Source of the DNA: Dactylis glomerata
Lineage: Eukaryota; Streptophyta; Magnoliopsida; Poales; Poaceae
Length of the DNA stretch: 64,000 nt
Assembly: GCA_007115705.1 (NCBI GenBank)
Contig: QXEO01000821.1
Coordinates: forward strand, 2,592,884 to 2,656,883
Direction of reading: 5' to 3'
Below the pieces are notes generated by a model that searched no databases, was not told the origin of the DNA, and saw only the letters and a list, made by a program, of their open reading frames with translations. Numbering within the stretch: the stretch's first letter is position 1; each line of letters begins with the position of its first letter. Shown in pieces: positions 45,830 through 56,400 of the stretch. The position numbers and the translations under genes were made by a program.

Positions 45830-46654
45830 TCATGGCCAGGGGGAGTAGGCGCGGGCGCAGCCGGAGCCGTCGATGACGCGGACGCAGAGGATGTGCGACC
45901 CGGCGCGGTGGGTCAGGATGAGAGACCACCCCCGCTCCAGGCCGTAGTCGTGGAAGAACCGCCCCCACCCCCCGGTGAGGTAGCTCTTCCCCTCCCCGTC
46001 ATGGAGGACCTCGACATCGTACAACGGCTGCCCGCCGCTGCCATCCTCGATCATGAAGCTCGTCGGGGGATTCTTCCCCATGGTGCCGATGAAGCTGGCA
46101 GGGAGCGGTAGACGCTCATTGCTCCCAGCCAGCAGGGGCGCCAAGGCGGTGGCGAACCCATGCACCAGAACATAGGAAAGCCGCTGCCTGGTGGGCGGCC
46201 GCGGCGGCGCCTTCCGCACTTTCCCAGCGGCCGTGCTGGAGGAGCCGCCGACGTCCAGGCCGGCGAGGCCCGGAGGAGCGGCCCCGAACGCCATCGCGGC
46301 GCCGACGAGGGCCGCTGCCGCCTGCAGGGGCGTCCCGGTGAGGCCAGCGACAGAGGTCGCGGCCGCGGGAACCACGGCGCCGCCAGCGGCCGTAGCCACG
46401 ATCCCGCCAGGGGCCGCGGCAAGGTTGGAGGAGCGGCCGGTCCCGAGAGGCCGGGTGGCGGCCGCGGTGCCAGCTGCTGCCGTGAGCGCGGCCAGGGTTT
46501 TCTTGTTCCGGCTGCCCTGCGGGCGACCGCGCTTCCGAGGCAACGGCGGCGTCGCCGCCGGGCCTCCAAGTGGACGACCGCGCTCGTGCTCACCCGGCCC
46601 CTCGCCGGCTCCGGCCCCGGCCCCGGCCCCGCTGGACGTCCTGAGTGACGACAT
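45830..46654 (-). CDS. R5 antisense ORF: AT-hook plus B3-like DNA-binding protein
   Basis: 274 codons if started at MSSLRTSSGAG (ATG 46654-46652). The frame is open to 46804 but the extra N-terminus is Pro/Leu/Arg-rich and looks like leader. An AT-hook (PRKRGRPQGSRNKK) is near residues 40-53. A long Ala/Gly-rich middle follows. The C-terminal about 110 residues resemble a B3 (REM-type) domain: LPLPASFIGTMG, YDVEVLH, YLTGGWGRFFHDYGLERGWSL, then CVRVIDGSGCARAYS, matching the usual GW-F-DH-L-G and F-V-IFDGSGCE ending. It lies opposite to gag/pol, between integrase and the 3' LTR, where Tat elements may carry antisense ORFs. Likely nuclear DNA-binding protein; target unknown. No stops or frameshifts are seen. 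Confidence 0.7.
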   Translation of the reverse strand: MSSLRTSSGAGAGAGAGEGPGEHERGRPLGGPAATPPLPRKRGRPQGSRNKKTLAALTAAAGTAAATRPLGTGRSSNLAAAPGGIVATAAGGAVVPAAATSVAGLTGTPLQAAAALVGAAMAFGAAPPGLAGLDVGGSSSTAAGKVRKAPPRPPTRQRLSYVLVHGFATALAPLLAGSNERLPLPASFIGTMGKNPPTSFMIEDGSGGQPLYDVEVLHDGEGKSYLTGGWGRFFHDYGLERGWSLILTHRAGSHILCVRVIDGSGCARAYSPWP

Positions 46655-47208
46655 CAAGGTTGCGGCGGGAGAAGCGGAGGCGACGGTTTGTCGGGGGAGA
46701 AGGAGTGGAGACGCTCGGGAGTGAAGAAAACCCTCGAGAGCTCCAGGATTTAAGGGCTGGCGGGGCACGAAAAGCCGAGCCGGTTTAATGCGATTTAATC
46801 GCACGCGCGGCGTTTCGATGGGATGCGCCGCTGACGCCTGCCCCGCCTCGTTATGTGACGTCCGCCGAAATCATTATGGCAGCCAAAGGGTCAAAACGAT
46901 TAGACTGGACACTGGTGCGCTGCGCCGGCCGCCGCGTGGGAACGAGATTCGAAGCGGCGCAGGTTCCCAGGAGGAGGCAAGCCGGCTCGCGGCTCACCAG
47001 CTTGCGGTCGCCAGCCGGGCCACCACCGGAGCCGGTTCGTCCCGAGACGGCCGGAGAAACTCCGCGAGGCCCAGCCTCGACGACTAGAGCGACCAGGCCG
47101 GACTAAAAATCCTGGGACTTCGATGAGGACGAGCAAGACTTCGGCTAAAAGAAGAACCCGCCGAAGCCCCATGCTAGCCCATGAGACTTCGCCAGTTTCG
47201 GGGGATAG
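46655..47208. other. Leader of the antisense ORF and R5 polypurine tract
   Basis: On the minus strand a weak TATA-like CTTAAATCC lies near 46750, about 100 bases upstream of the chosen ATG. At the right end TTTCGGGGGATAG (47197-47208) is the plus-strand polypurine tract abutting the right LTR. Confidence 0.5.
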
Positions 47209-47951
47209 TGTCGTGGGGATGACTTAGGGGGCGCACCACGGGCCGGGCAATATGCCGGCTGGCATCCCAGGAGTCCCCACGGCTTCAGTACAAGAAGACC
47301 GGCTCTGCCCGAAGGGCCGGCTGCGCCAGCAGCCGGCTGACGACTCCACCGAGGAGAACTGGAGCCGAGCGATGGAGACAAAACTCCCCAACGGCTGTCT
47401 AGCCAAAAGCGGAACGGCCCCGACAAGGTCGGCAGGGGCGCAGGACAGGAGTGACGAGCGCCACGACCACGTCCAACCAATGAGAGATCGAAGACCCTTC
47501 CCCACGACGGGATCCGAGGCAGAGGAGAGGGGATATGCCCCCCAGATGCCGGTCCAGGGGAAAGGCACTTTATAAAGTGCCTTTGCCAGAGCAGGGTCGG
47601 AGGATGACGCCAAAAACACCGCCGCTGGGAAGCCGGCAGCCGGTCGAATCGCCATCTAAACCTGTAACCAGGCCCCCGTCTATATAAGGAGGCCTGGACC
47701 CTTAGCGTAGGAGAGATCCGATCTTCTTCTTCCTCCTCTAGCCGAACAGCTCGAGGAGCACTATAATTGCTATTACTCGATCAATACGAAGCAGGCAGGA
47801 AGTAGGGGTTTACCTCCAACCGGGAGGGCCCTGAACCTGGGTAAACCGTAGTGTCTCTGTTGGCACAATCCCGAGCCGGACCCATCGTCACCAACAGTCG
47901 AGCCCCTCCGATAAGCCACCCCATGGCTACTGTCTCTAAATTCCCACGACA
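47209..47951 (+). repeat. Right LTR of R5
   Basis: 743 bp, 15 transitions and one 1-bp indel from the left LTR by my count. The 24-bp palindrome is at 47561-47584. Confidence 0.95.
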
Positions 47952-48566
47952 GTCAGGAGACCCATAGTGTCTTCCGGTGGCTCAGAATATGCCGTTGTAA
48001 GGTGTTGACCCTCAATAGGCGTCAACCCGGATTCCGGGGTACCGCGTACCCTTATATAGTTATGAGACTCCCATACTAAAATAAACAAACTACGAACTAA
48101 GCCCCGTCCCATACCAGGGTAATCGTGGTTGCACTGGGTTAATTGTTCTGAGCGAACACTTAGTGATCACCAATGTCATTTCTGAAACACTCCTGCCTCC
48201 AACTCCGGGATATACACCCCCACCTTATTTTCAAACTCATTTTTGAAATCCATCAATGGAATAACACTCCATTCCAAGGTTTTTGAAATCATTTTCAAAG
48301 ACCCATTTGAGTGTTCCCAACCTAGAGTTTTTGCTCCACTACAAAGTTTCCCAAAGGCTTTGCTGCTAATCAACAAGCCACTGCTGCAAGGATTTTGAAT
48401 AGGTGTTCAAAGGGGTCATCTCAAAGGATGATAACAAATTGGCTCGTGGAGCTTGAGCCAACAAATATTTGCTTCAAGGACTATAGCAATATAAAAACAT
48501 GTAGTTTAATAAACCTTTATGAAACATGCAAAGTAAGTGAATAGGATCAGATATGTATCAAGTATA

Positions 48567-48657
48567 GATGGCTTGCCTTGGTTGGCTAGTCCCTGGTCTT
48601 CTTCTTCTTGGAACTCGTACACTTCTCCTTCCTCGTTACACTCGTTGTTGTTTGATT
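48567..48657 (-). CDS. Acidic exon-like segment inside the E3 LTR
   Basis: After CGGCGATAG on the minus strand, the frame encodes NECNEEGEVYEFQEEEDQG then LANQGKPS, matching the E0 segment at 9133. The E3 frame stays open a little longer, through ILDTYLIL. Most changes between the copies are silent or conservative. It may be an exon of an LTR-borne transcript; no known family. Confidence 0.35.
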
Positions 48658-49683
48658 CTATCGCCGGTAAAAGAAATAGCAACAATAAGCAAGCATGCAT
48701 ACACGAGTCACAAGCATTTCACCACTCAACATCTCACAACCAGAGAGTATCAGAAACAAACAAGTTTAGAAATTGAACAAGTTTTTGCAGGAGTTTAATA
48801 GCAAGTTAAATCTATTAAACCTAGGGCATTTCATTTCTAGCAACAAATACACCACTCAAACCAAGCAAGCATGCAAGTGATAAAAGAGGTAAAAAATCAC
48901 TCTCAACACAACAGTAGGTAGGTAACAAGCTTATGAACCCAACGAAGTTGGATTCACTTCAAAACACCTAGTGGTTGATATTCTATGAATTTCCTAGCAA
49001 CAAAAATAGCTATAACACTAGAATAATTCCCAGATATTCTCTGGACATCAGAAAAATGCACCAGAGGATGTTCTGGAAATCCATCACCATGCATGCCACA
49101 CAAAAATTGGATTCATGCTAAAATACCTATTCTATTCCAAGATAGAAAATAAACAAGAATAAATAAACTAATGGCCAAATTAATTACTACTGTAGATATA
49201 CACCTCCTAAAATATCAAACTCAGTGATACATGCAAACTAATATACCATAGCATCATTGGAAATTGGAATCACACAATTTCAAACTACAGAACTTCATAT
49301 TTTGATTTTTGAATGAAAAAGGGCTAAATCTACTCAACTATATATCATCCAACCTACAGAGTTCTCCTGATCAAGAATGCAGTACCACTGGGTAGCTATT
49401 GAAATAAGGAGTTCATGAAAATTTGAAACACTCAATTTTGATGCTTGGTTATTTTTCTATGATTTTTACAAGTTTCGGATCTTTTGAAAATGGATTAACA
49501 CAGTTCCTAAAAAAAACATCTACGGGCTGCACCGGGCGGATCTGGGCCAAACAGGTTAGGCCAGCCCAAGAAGCTAAGGACCGTGACCAGGCATTTGACT
49601 TAAAAAAAATTGGTTGCTTTAAATTTCGTGCTACAGGTATCTTGACTATGCACGATGCCTGCTACTCGACGGGAACGTTCGGT

Positions 49684-49689
49684 GCTCAC
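49684..49689 (-). other. Conserved 5' splice-site-like sequence in the E3 LTR
   Basis: Minus strand CCCACG|GTGAGC at the end of the GC-rich leader, matching 8023 in E0 and 34100 in E1. Confidence 0.4.
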
Positions 49690-50822
49690 CGTGGGGGTGC
49701 AGTGGTGACGGAGGCGATGATGGAGGTGGTGCTTTGCCGGAGCGGAGGTCCACCTCAATCAGCTGGGATGCGCTGGTGCGGCCCTGGACGACGATGTGGA
49801 CAGGAGCTGCAGCGCCATGGACATGATTGACAGACGTTGGACCTCGACGACGGTGAGCTCCGGTGAGTTTCTGGCCAGAATAAAAGGTATATTATGACTA
49901 AGGCTGTAAAATAAGAACGGAGTAGGGTGAGGGAGCCGAGAGATGCGGGGCGGCTCGGGTGCGCTTTAATGAGGCAACACTCGATGCACTGCTGCGACAT
50001 GGTGTCAACCGCGGTGGCGCTCGGGTTGGGAACGAGGAAGGAGTGGGGAGGGGGGCTGGGGCTTGGCCTGGGGGTCTTCTGAGAGGGAGGATATGTGGGT
50101 GCTAGGTAGAGAGAGATACCTGAGGGATCTTAAGAAGGCCGGGCTCGGGCTTGGCCACGGAGGCGTCCGGGGATTGGCTGTCGAGGGCGGCGAACGCGGT
50201 CAGAAGCATGAGGACAAGAAGAGGGGCTGGGACTGCGCCAGAGGGTTGAAAAGGGAGGCGCGCGGTCTGGGCCGAGGTCTCAGCAGCGGGGGTGGTCGGT
50301 AGGCATGGAGAGAGACCGAGAAGTCTATGCCCGCCAGGTGTTTGACGAATCGTCGTCGACCAGAGCACGGACTAGAGAGGCCGACATGAAAGATTCATTT
50401 GTAAAATGAAATGAGGTCTCATATAAGATGAACCACATTTCTAATTTTTTATAAACTTGTGTTTCAAAAATAAATACTCCTTTCATAAGAAATAGAGCTT
50501 TACCGTTAATCGAGAGAAGAAAATGCTTTAGAGGGCTTTGTTTGGAAAAATAATTTGAAAAAAAAATACTTTGCAAGCATCCCCACTGGCCATTCTATTT
50601 TGTTGTGTTTTAAATAGGTTAGGCCATTGTCCTACCTGTAGTTCATAGATACACACACATGAGAATCACACAGGTCCATTTTCCACACAAGATCAAGCAA
50701 GGTTAAACATGCAGGATACTTCATTAAATTTAACTAAGCACAAAAAGTTTTTGTTGGCCCTTATTTTTGCATCACTAAATAATACTTAAACTTGGTTGCA
50801 AAAGTTGGGGTGTTACAGCATG

Positions 50823-51055
50823 GGGGACTCCTCTGATATTCCAAGTCTTTCTTTGAAAGAGGACCAAATAATAGAAGCCTTATTATCATGGTTATATATA
50901 TCTGTTCCATCAGAAGCCTTCACAGAGGTGATAATGTTTCTTCTATATTGTTGAGTTGCAATTGTGTGAAAGAATTTGGTATTCTCATCCCCAAGTTTTG
51001 CCCATTTAATTTTTGCTCTGCTTTTCCAGTAGATTCTTTTGGCTTCCAGCATCCG
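50823..51055 (-). pseudogene. LINE ORF2 linker fragment, 5' side
   Basis: Minus-strand frame with the segment common before plant LINE reverse transcriptases: RIYWKSRAKIKWAKLGDENT, KFFHTIATQQYRRN and then SFKERLG. It is in frame with the part at 37263 on the far side of E3. To the right, at about 51055, the similarity stops and the coiled-coil gene begins. Confidence 0.75.
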
Positions 51056-52521
51056 CATGAGCTGCACCACCAAGACCACGCCGTCAACTCGGATGCCCCC
51101 CGCCAGCAGCAGCAGCAGCAGGGTGGCCCCGTTAGCGACTATGATGTGTCCTCTAATAGGCAATGGATCCACGAGCTCACCGCCATGGACTCCGGCGTGC
51201 CCCCAGTAGCAGATTCAAAATCTCACCGTCAACCCGGACGCCCCTCCTCAGCAGCATCGGGGCGTGCTCGTCGTCTAGTACGATGTACCCCCCAAGAGGC
51301 AATGGCTTGACGACATCACCGCCGAGGACTCAGACGTGACCCTCCCACAGCAGCAGCCTCAGCACGACAATCTCACCATGGACTCTGGCGTGCCACCGCA
51401 GCAGCAGCTCGAGGATCCCACCACCGACTCAGCCGCCCCTACTAAGCAGCACAAGGGCATCCTCGTCGTGGAGTCCGATTTGACCCCAGATCTATCCGGC
51501 GTTCCCCATGCGATGGTGGATCTGGTATGTAAGAATTGGGTTCAAGTGAACCCAACAATTTATCAAATTCAGTTCAATTGTAGATCTAGTTTACTCCAGG
51601 GTTAAAGCTAGTTAATCCTACATTTGGTTTTCATCTGGCTTATGCCCAACTAATCCTATAGATTTAGTTCTGCTTGTTGCATTACTAGGATGACAACAAT
51701 ATTTGGTTGTTTATTTATTTTTGATTAGTACATTATTGCTAGCATGAGACGATCTACATGTTTCCTACCATTTTTTGAAATTCTTTAATCCAATAGATTT
51801 CTGCTGGGGGCATTACTAGTATGACAACAATATTTGGTTGTTTATTTTTTTGATTAGTGCATTATTGCTAGCATGAGACGATCTACATGGTGCCTGCCAT
51901 TTCTTGAAACTCTTTAGTCCTATAAATTTTGTTCTACTTGTTGCATTACTAGTATGACAACAATATTTGGTTGTTTATTTGTTTTGATTAGTGATGACAA
52001 CTATATTTGATTGTTTATTTGTTTTGCTTAGTGCATTATTGCTAGCATGAGACGATCTACATGGTGCCTACCATTTTCTGAAACTTTTTAATCCTATAGA
52101 TTTTGTTCTACTTGTTGCATTACTAGTATGACAATAATATTTTGTTGTTTATTTGTATTGATTAGTGCATTATTGTTAGCATGAGACGATCTACATGTTG
52201 CCTGCCATTTTCTGAAATTCATTATCTTTATCACCTCTTATTCAGCTGCAGGAAATTATAGGCCGTATCAGCGGATTCAAGGATGAGGTGACCAGGCTCA
52301 AAGATGACAACCGGTCTCTGAAGAAGGATGTGATCAAGTTCATGCATGATAGTATGGAGCTACATGAGGAGTGTTTATCCTTCATGCAGTAGCAAGTCGA
52401 GGATCTCAATCTTGACATCGCGGCCACCATCGACTGGCGTAATAACACAATGCGAGTGCTGAATAGGGCAAAGAAGTTGAAGGAGGATCTTGAAGCCCTG
52501 AGTTCCAAGGTCATCGAGTAG
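51056..52521 (+). pseudogene. Gln/Pro-rich and coiled-coil protein, two exons
   Basis: Exon 1 (to 51524) holds two diverged copies of an about 55-residue unit: VNSDAPRQQQQQQGG ... NRQWIHELTAMDSGVPP, then VNPDAPPQQHRGV ... KRQWLDDITAEDS. A GT donor at 51525 and an acceptor CAG at 52243-52245 join in phase to exon 2 (52246-52521), a coiled coil (EIIGRISGFKDEVTRLKDDN, RAKKLKEDLEALSSK). Lesions: a one-base loss near 51210, TAG codons in exon 1 (two) and at 52390-52392. The 5' end is cut by the LINE junction. I do not recognise the family; the repeat-plus-coil layout suggests a scaffold-type protein. Confidence 0.5.
51674..52245. repeat. Intronic tandem repeat, four units
   Basis: Four diverged units of about 133-175 bases start at about 51674, 51807, 51942 and 52117. 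Each has CATTACTAG, CAATATTTGGTTGTTTATTT and CATGAGACGATCTACATG. The third unit contains an extra partial duplication. They fill the intron of the coiled-coil pseudogene up to the acceptor. Confidence 0.85.
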
Positions 52522-53088
52522 ACCGAGCCCTAAAATCAAGTCCCTCATTTTGCTATTCATGCCTCAAGTTATCTTCTTCCTATGTGAAGGTTTGCCCAGT
52601 GGCCTATAGAGAAGGTGGTCGAGTAGATCGTCCAGTAGAGGAGTCAGTCCCCTCGATCTGTGGAAACCAAGTCACCCCATTACTATATATGCCTTCTTTG
52701 TATGTGTAGAAGAGCTTATCTGGATTACTTTTTCACGTGACTTCATGAGCTAATATATAAAACCTTATTTAAGCTACTTCTGTTGAATACCTTTGCAATA
52801 TGAAATGCTAGATAACATTCCATAGCATAAGTTCGATTCCATTCGTAGGATTGCATAAGATTTAATAGCAAGTGCAATCTCAAAACAGGTCCACATATAG
52901 CATGTCAACAATACAACTCACAGGCTTTTGTTCAGTTGAGAAGAACGACAAAATAGGTCAAATAAAACTGAGAACTTTCACAGTTCACCCCCCTTGTTTG
53001 TTCATACAACTTTTTGACAATTCAACATTACCTGCATTACAAACATCAAATAGTCTAACAGAAACATAGCAAGCTAAATTATTACAAT
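52522..53088. other. Spacer between convergent pseudogenes
   Basis: AT-rich, no coding region or element end. It separates the 3' ends of the coiled-coil (+) and GRF (-) pseudogenes by about 570 bases. Confidence 0.5.
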
Positions 53089-53450
53089 TTATTCGTCACA
53101 TATGCACTTGATCGTCTTCAGTTTGGCATTGTGCTTATCATCAGCTTTGAGCAGCTCAACAATCTTCTGCTCCAATTTCTTCACCTCTTCGTTGAGAGCA
53201 TTCTTTTCTACACCCAATTCCTTATGTTCACTGTCATGGTATCCTTTTCACAATCTAGAATAAATTCTAGCTGCTTGATTTGATTCTTCAGCTTGTTATT
53301 CTCCTGCTCAACCTCACACAAATATCCCTCTGCTAGCTCCTTATAAAAGGTAAAAAAGCAGATAGAGCTAGCTTTTGTTCTACAGTGCCATCCTTGATAC
53401 AATACTTATTTTCCAGCAGCCTCTTCGTTGTGTCATTGATGCACTTGCTC

Positions 53451-56400
53451 TGTAACATCCCAAGTTTTTATCAAATTTTGGAATAAAAAAATTGATTGTT
53501 AGTGTTGATTGAATTTTCACAAGGATTTAAAACTTTTGATATTATTTAAAATAATGAATTAGAGAAACTATTTCGAACTTTCCTTTATTGCGTGAGGAAC
53601 TATTTTGAGAAAATAAAAATTTCAAATAATTATTTTTGATATTTATTCAACCTATGCAAGATACCTTGCAAAGGAAATATCTACAAATTGATTTATATAA
53701 AAGAAAGTATAATTTACCAACAAGGTGTTTGAAAATGAACTTTAAAATATCCTAAAGTGTTTTCCCTGATTTCCAAGAATTATTTTTAAACCCTATTTTC
53801 CATTTCTAAAAATATGCAAAGAAACCCTATGGGGCTAATGCATCTATATTTGCAAAATTATATTTTTGGAATTAAAAGAGATTTCTTACTGTTTTACATT
53901 GTTGTGTTGAATTTTAGAAAAGGTTAGAAATTGGTTTGACCTTGTTTGAAGAATTTATGCAAAAGTTATAAAGAGAAAGGGAAAACAGAAAAGAATAAAA
54001 GAAAGGAGAAAAAAAGAGAAAAAGGTATTGGACCGGAGCAGCCCGATCTGGCCCAACAGCACGGCCCATCTATTCTAACCCAAACCGGTACCCTCTCTCA
54101 CTTTTTTCCCCCTATGATAGGTGGACCCCACGGGTCAGTTCCATCTTCCTCCTCTAACCGCCCCCTCCTTCCCTGCAACTACCCCGCATGATCTCCCCAG
54201 GCCCGCCCGTTACCGAGACCCAGCGGCCTCCCAGAGATCCTCTTCCGAACGCCCCTCGCACTCCTCTCCTTCTCCCTCCTCTCCCATACTCCGAAACGTT
54301 GTCAGATTCTGTCAATTGCTCGCCGATGGTAGAGGATTCCGACGGCGTGCATCGCCGATTCCGGCGTGGCTAGGTGACCCTGTTCCCTCTCTCTGGTCTT
54401 CCCCCTCTACTCTCTCCTTTGCGCACCTCCTGACGCCATTTCTTGGTCCTATCAAGCAGAGAACGAATACTTTGACGCACGGCCGAAGCACACCGGCGCT
54501 CGAGCCTCGCCCAGCCGCCCCTCTCCTTCGCTCGAGGACATAGTCGACAACACGGTTACCACCACCACCCTCACCTCGATATTCCGCCCCCCGTCCGCAC
54601 CTCTGTTGCCACCAGGGACCACCGGAGCACCGACGCTGTCCATTCCCGTGCCGCCGCCGGCGAGGTCCACTTCCTCTGGTGACTCACTGAAACCCTAGGT
54701 GAGGAGATGAATCCCCACCATCGAATCTAAATCCTACGGCCTCTATTCTGTTTCCATTACTGAATCGGTATAAGCCAATAGGAGACTGCCACGTAGCAAG
54801 CCCAGTCAGCACCCACTCAAACCCGGTCAAATTTTGATTTCAAGTACAATTTTCAAATTGATGTTTCTGCTGAATCTTGTAAAATCAATATAAAATAAAC
54901 CACTGGTCCAAAATTTACAAATTTTATATCATTGGAATCCTACAAATGTGTAGAATCCAATTATGCAGAGAAATCACATGGGTACTGTACAAAGTCTTGA
55001 GATGAAAATTAAATGGCAAAAATGACCTATAAACACCATTTAATTCATAACTTTTGTTCTGTAGGTCCAATTGCTACAAATTTGTAGTTTATGGATTCCT
55101 TAGAACATGTAGAACACTTTAGAATCAAGAAATATCAAAGTTGATACGTGCACAAACTTGGTGCATTCAAATTTATTCAAATCACCACTCTGATCATAAC
55201 TTGAATTCTAAAAATGATTTTAAAGTGAATCCAATTGCAATAACTTAGTATTACTATCTCCTATCTAGTAGCATCACTGTCTAAATTATTTGAAATTATT
55301 TGTAAATATTCAAATTTAGATGTGAGAATTTGAGTATTTTCATCATAAGTTTAATTCTATATTTCTTATCAATGTGAATTCCTTTTATAAAAGTGAAACA
55401 TATGATCCTACCAATATATTTCTATCATATACACTTTTGACCATGACCTATTATCATACATAATCTTGCTGACCTATTTCACAAGACTGACCTCACTTGA
55501 GTTGTTGAGTAAATAAAAATTTGCCCCAATTAGGGTTATCTTTGATACTAGTGTATGGCACACTCTAACCCATATCACATTTATCCTAAACCATTCTAAT
55601 TCAATATCATCCTTGATCCAAGCCACCATCTTTCTAAATATCCTTCATACTTGTTTAACCCCAAGCCAGCTTAACCCTTGGCCTATATTGAAATATTCAA
55701 TTCACAAATGAGTAATTCAATGTATCACAAATACAAGCCCAAACCTATGTGTAACATATACTATATTGAGTAAGTGTTATCGCACTTTATTCAGTAGTGC
55801 TCTGTTGCACTATTCTATACTCATGTGAATCTATCCACATAAGTCATCTCTAAACTCTATCCTTACTTATGCCAAGCACAAGGTTATTATCATTTCATTG
55901 TAATCTTGGAGGATCAATCCTTTCCAAATCATTTGACCTTCCCATCCAAACTCTCAATCCCTATCTTGTAAGCCAAGGTTCATGACATATCTCTCTCATC
56001 ACAAAAATCATAAGAATTTTAAAATGTTAAACCAACCCATTTCAATTGTATGCATTGCTTGATCTTGTTTGTCATGGAACAGTGTGTTTATGTTGTGTTA
56101 CTCCTATTGCTATAGATTGAGAGGAGAGAACGTATCTTGTTGAGAGAAGTGAAAGGGTTTGAACTCCAAAAAGGCAAGTGACACACATGCTTCTACCTAT
56201 TTTTACTACTGCATTAGTGTTTTCAGTAGTATGCATGATAGGTGGAATATTCAACTGTTTTATAAAATGCTTAGATCCTAGTAGTGTGTAGTTATCCTTT
56301 AAAGCCCACCTGTTAGGATGCTAAATACTTTGAAAAATATTGATGCCATGCTATGATCACTTGTTAAAAGTGTTTTGTGAACAAATTAAGAACTTCAACT

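Larger units (their letters stand above)
38326..47951 (+). mobile_element. Tat-lineage Gypsy element R5, full length with pol and an antisense B3-like gene
   Basis: 9626 bp, flanked by GTCAG (38321-38325 and 47952-47956). LTRs of 742/743 bp start TGTCGTGGG and end CCCACGACA. Order: LTR, primer site, gag-protease, reverse transcriptase/RNase H, integrase, GC-rich spacer, antisense ORF, polypurine tract, LTR. I count 15 substitutions, all transitions, plus one indel between the LTRs (about 2%), suggesting insertion under a million years ago at commonly used grass rates. It is the only element here with pol. Two in-frame TAG codons interrupt the polyprotein. Confidence 0.9.
37264..50817 (-). mobile_element. 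Reversed LARD-type solo LTR E3, holding R5
   Basis: Starts TGTGGGGACCCC and ends GGGGTGTTACA, the reverse complement of the E0 termini, with GCATG at 37259-37263 and 50818-50822. Removing R5 leaves 1062 plus about 2860 bp, so it is one LTR with some deletions compared with E0. No primer site or internal region is present, hence a solo LTR. It broke the LINE between the ORF2 linker and the reverse transcriptase. Confidence 0.85.
34537..51055 (-). mobile_element. L1-type LINE, 5'-truncated, holding a MITE and E3
   Basis: On the minus strand the element ends in an A-run (T-run 34537-34543). Reading from the right, ORF2 sequence appears at 51055-50823, is broken by E3 (GCATG duplication), resumes at 37263 with the reverse transcriptase, and continues to a zf-RVT-like C-terminus near 34650. 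The frame is continuous across the E3 insertion point. The endonuclease region is missing, consistent with 5' truncation or with a later deletion at 51055. No LINE target duplication was found between the two flanks. Confidence 0.8.

Noticed and set aside
46051..46724. Other ORFs overlapping the antisense B3-like ORF (180 codons minus, 177 and 162 codons plus)
   Set aside because: Extremely Ala/Arg/Pro-rich translations expected from GC-rich sequence; only the 45830-46654 frame shows AT-hook and B3-like blocks.
49423..49830. 135-codon plus-strand ORF within E3
   Set aside because: It crosses the LTR leader in the reverse direction and has no conserved counterpart in E0 or E1.
50102..50368. 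Minus-strand ORF in the E3 LTR as a possible gene
   Set aside because: Not conserved in E0 at the matching place and without motif; GC-rich leader region only.
56278..56290. TAGTAGTG-like sequence considered as the far CACTA terminus
   Set aside because: It lies inside both E4 LTRs (also about 62960), has no subterminal repeats, and is not followed by a CAG target copy.
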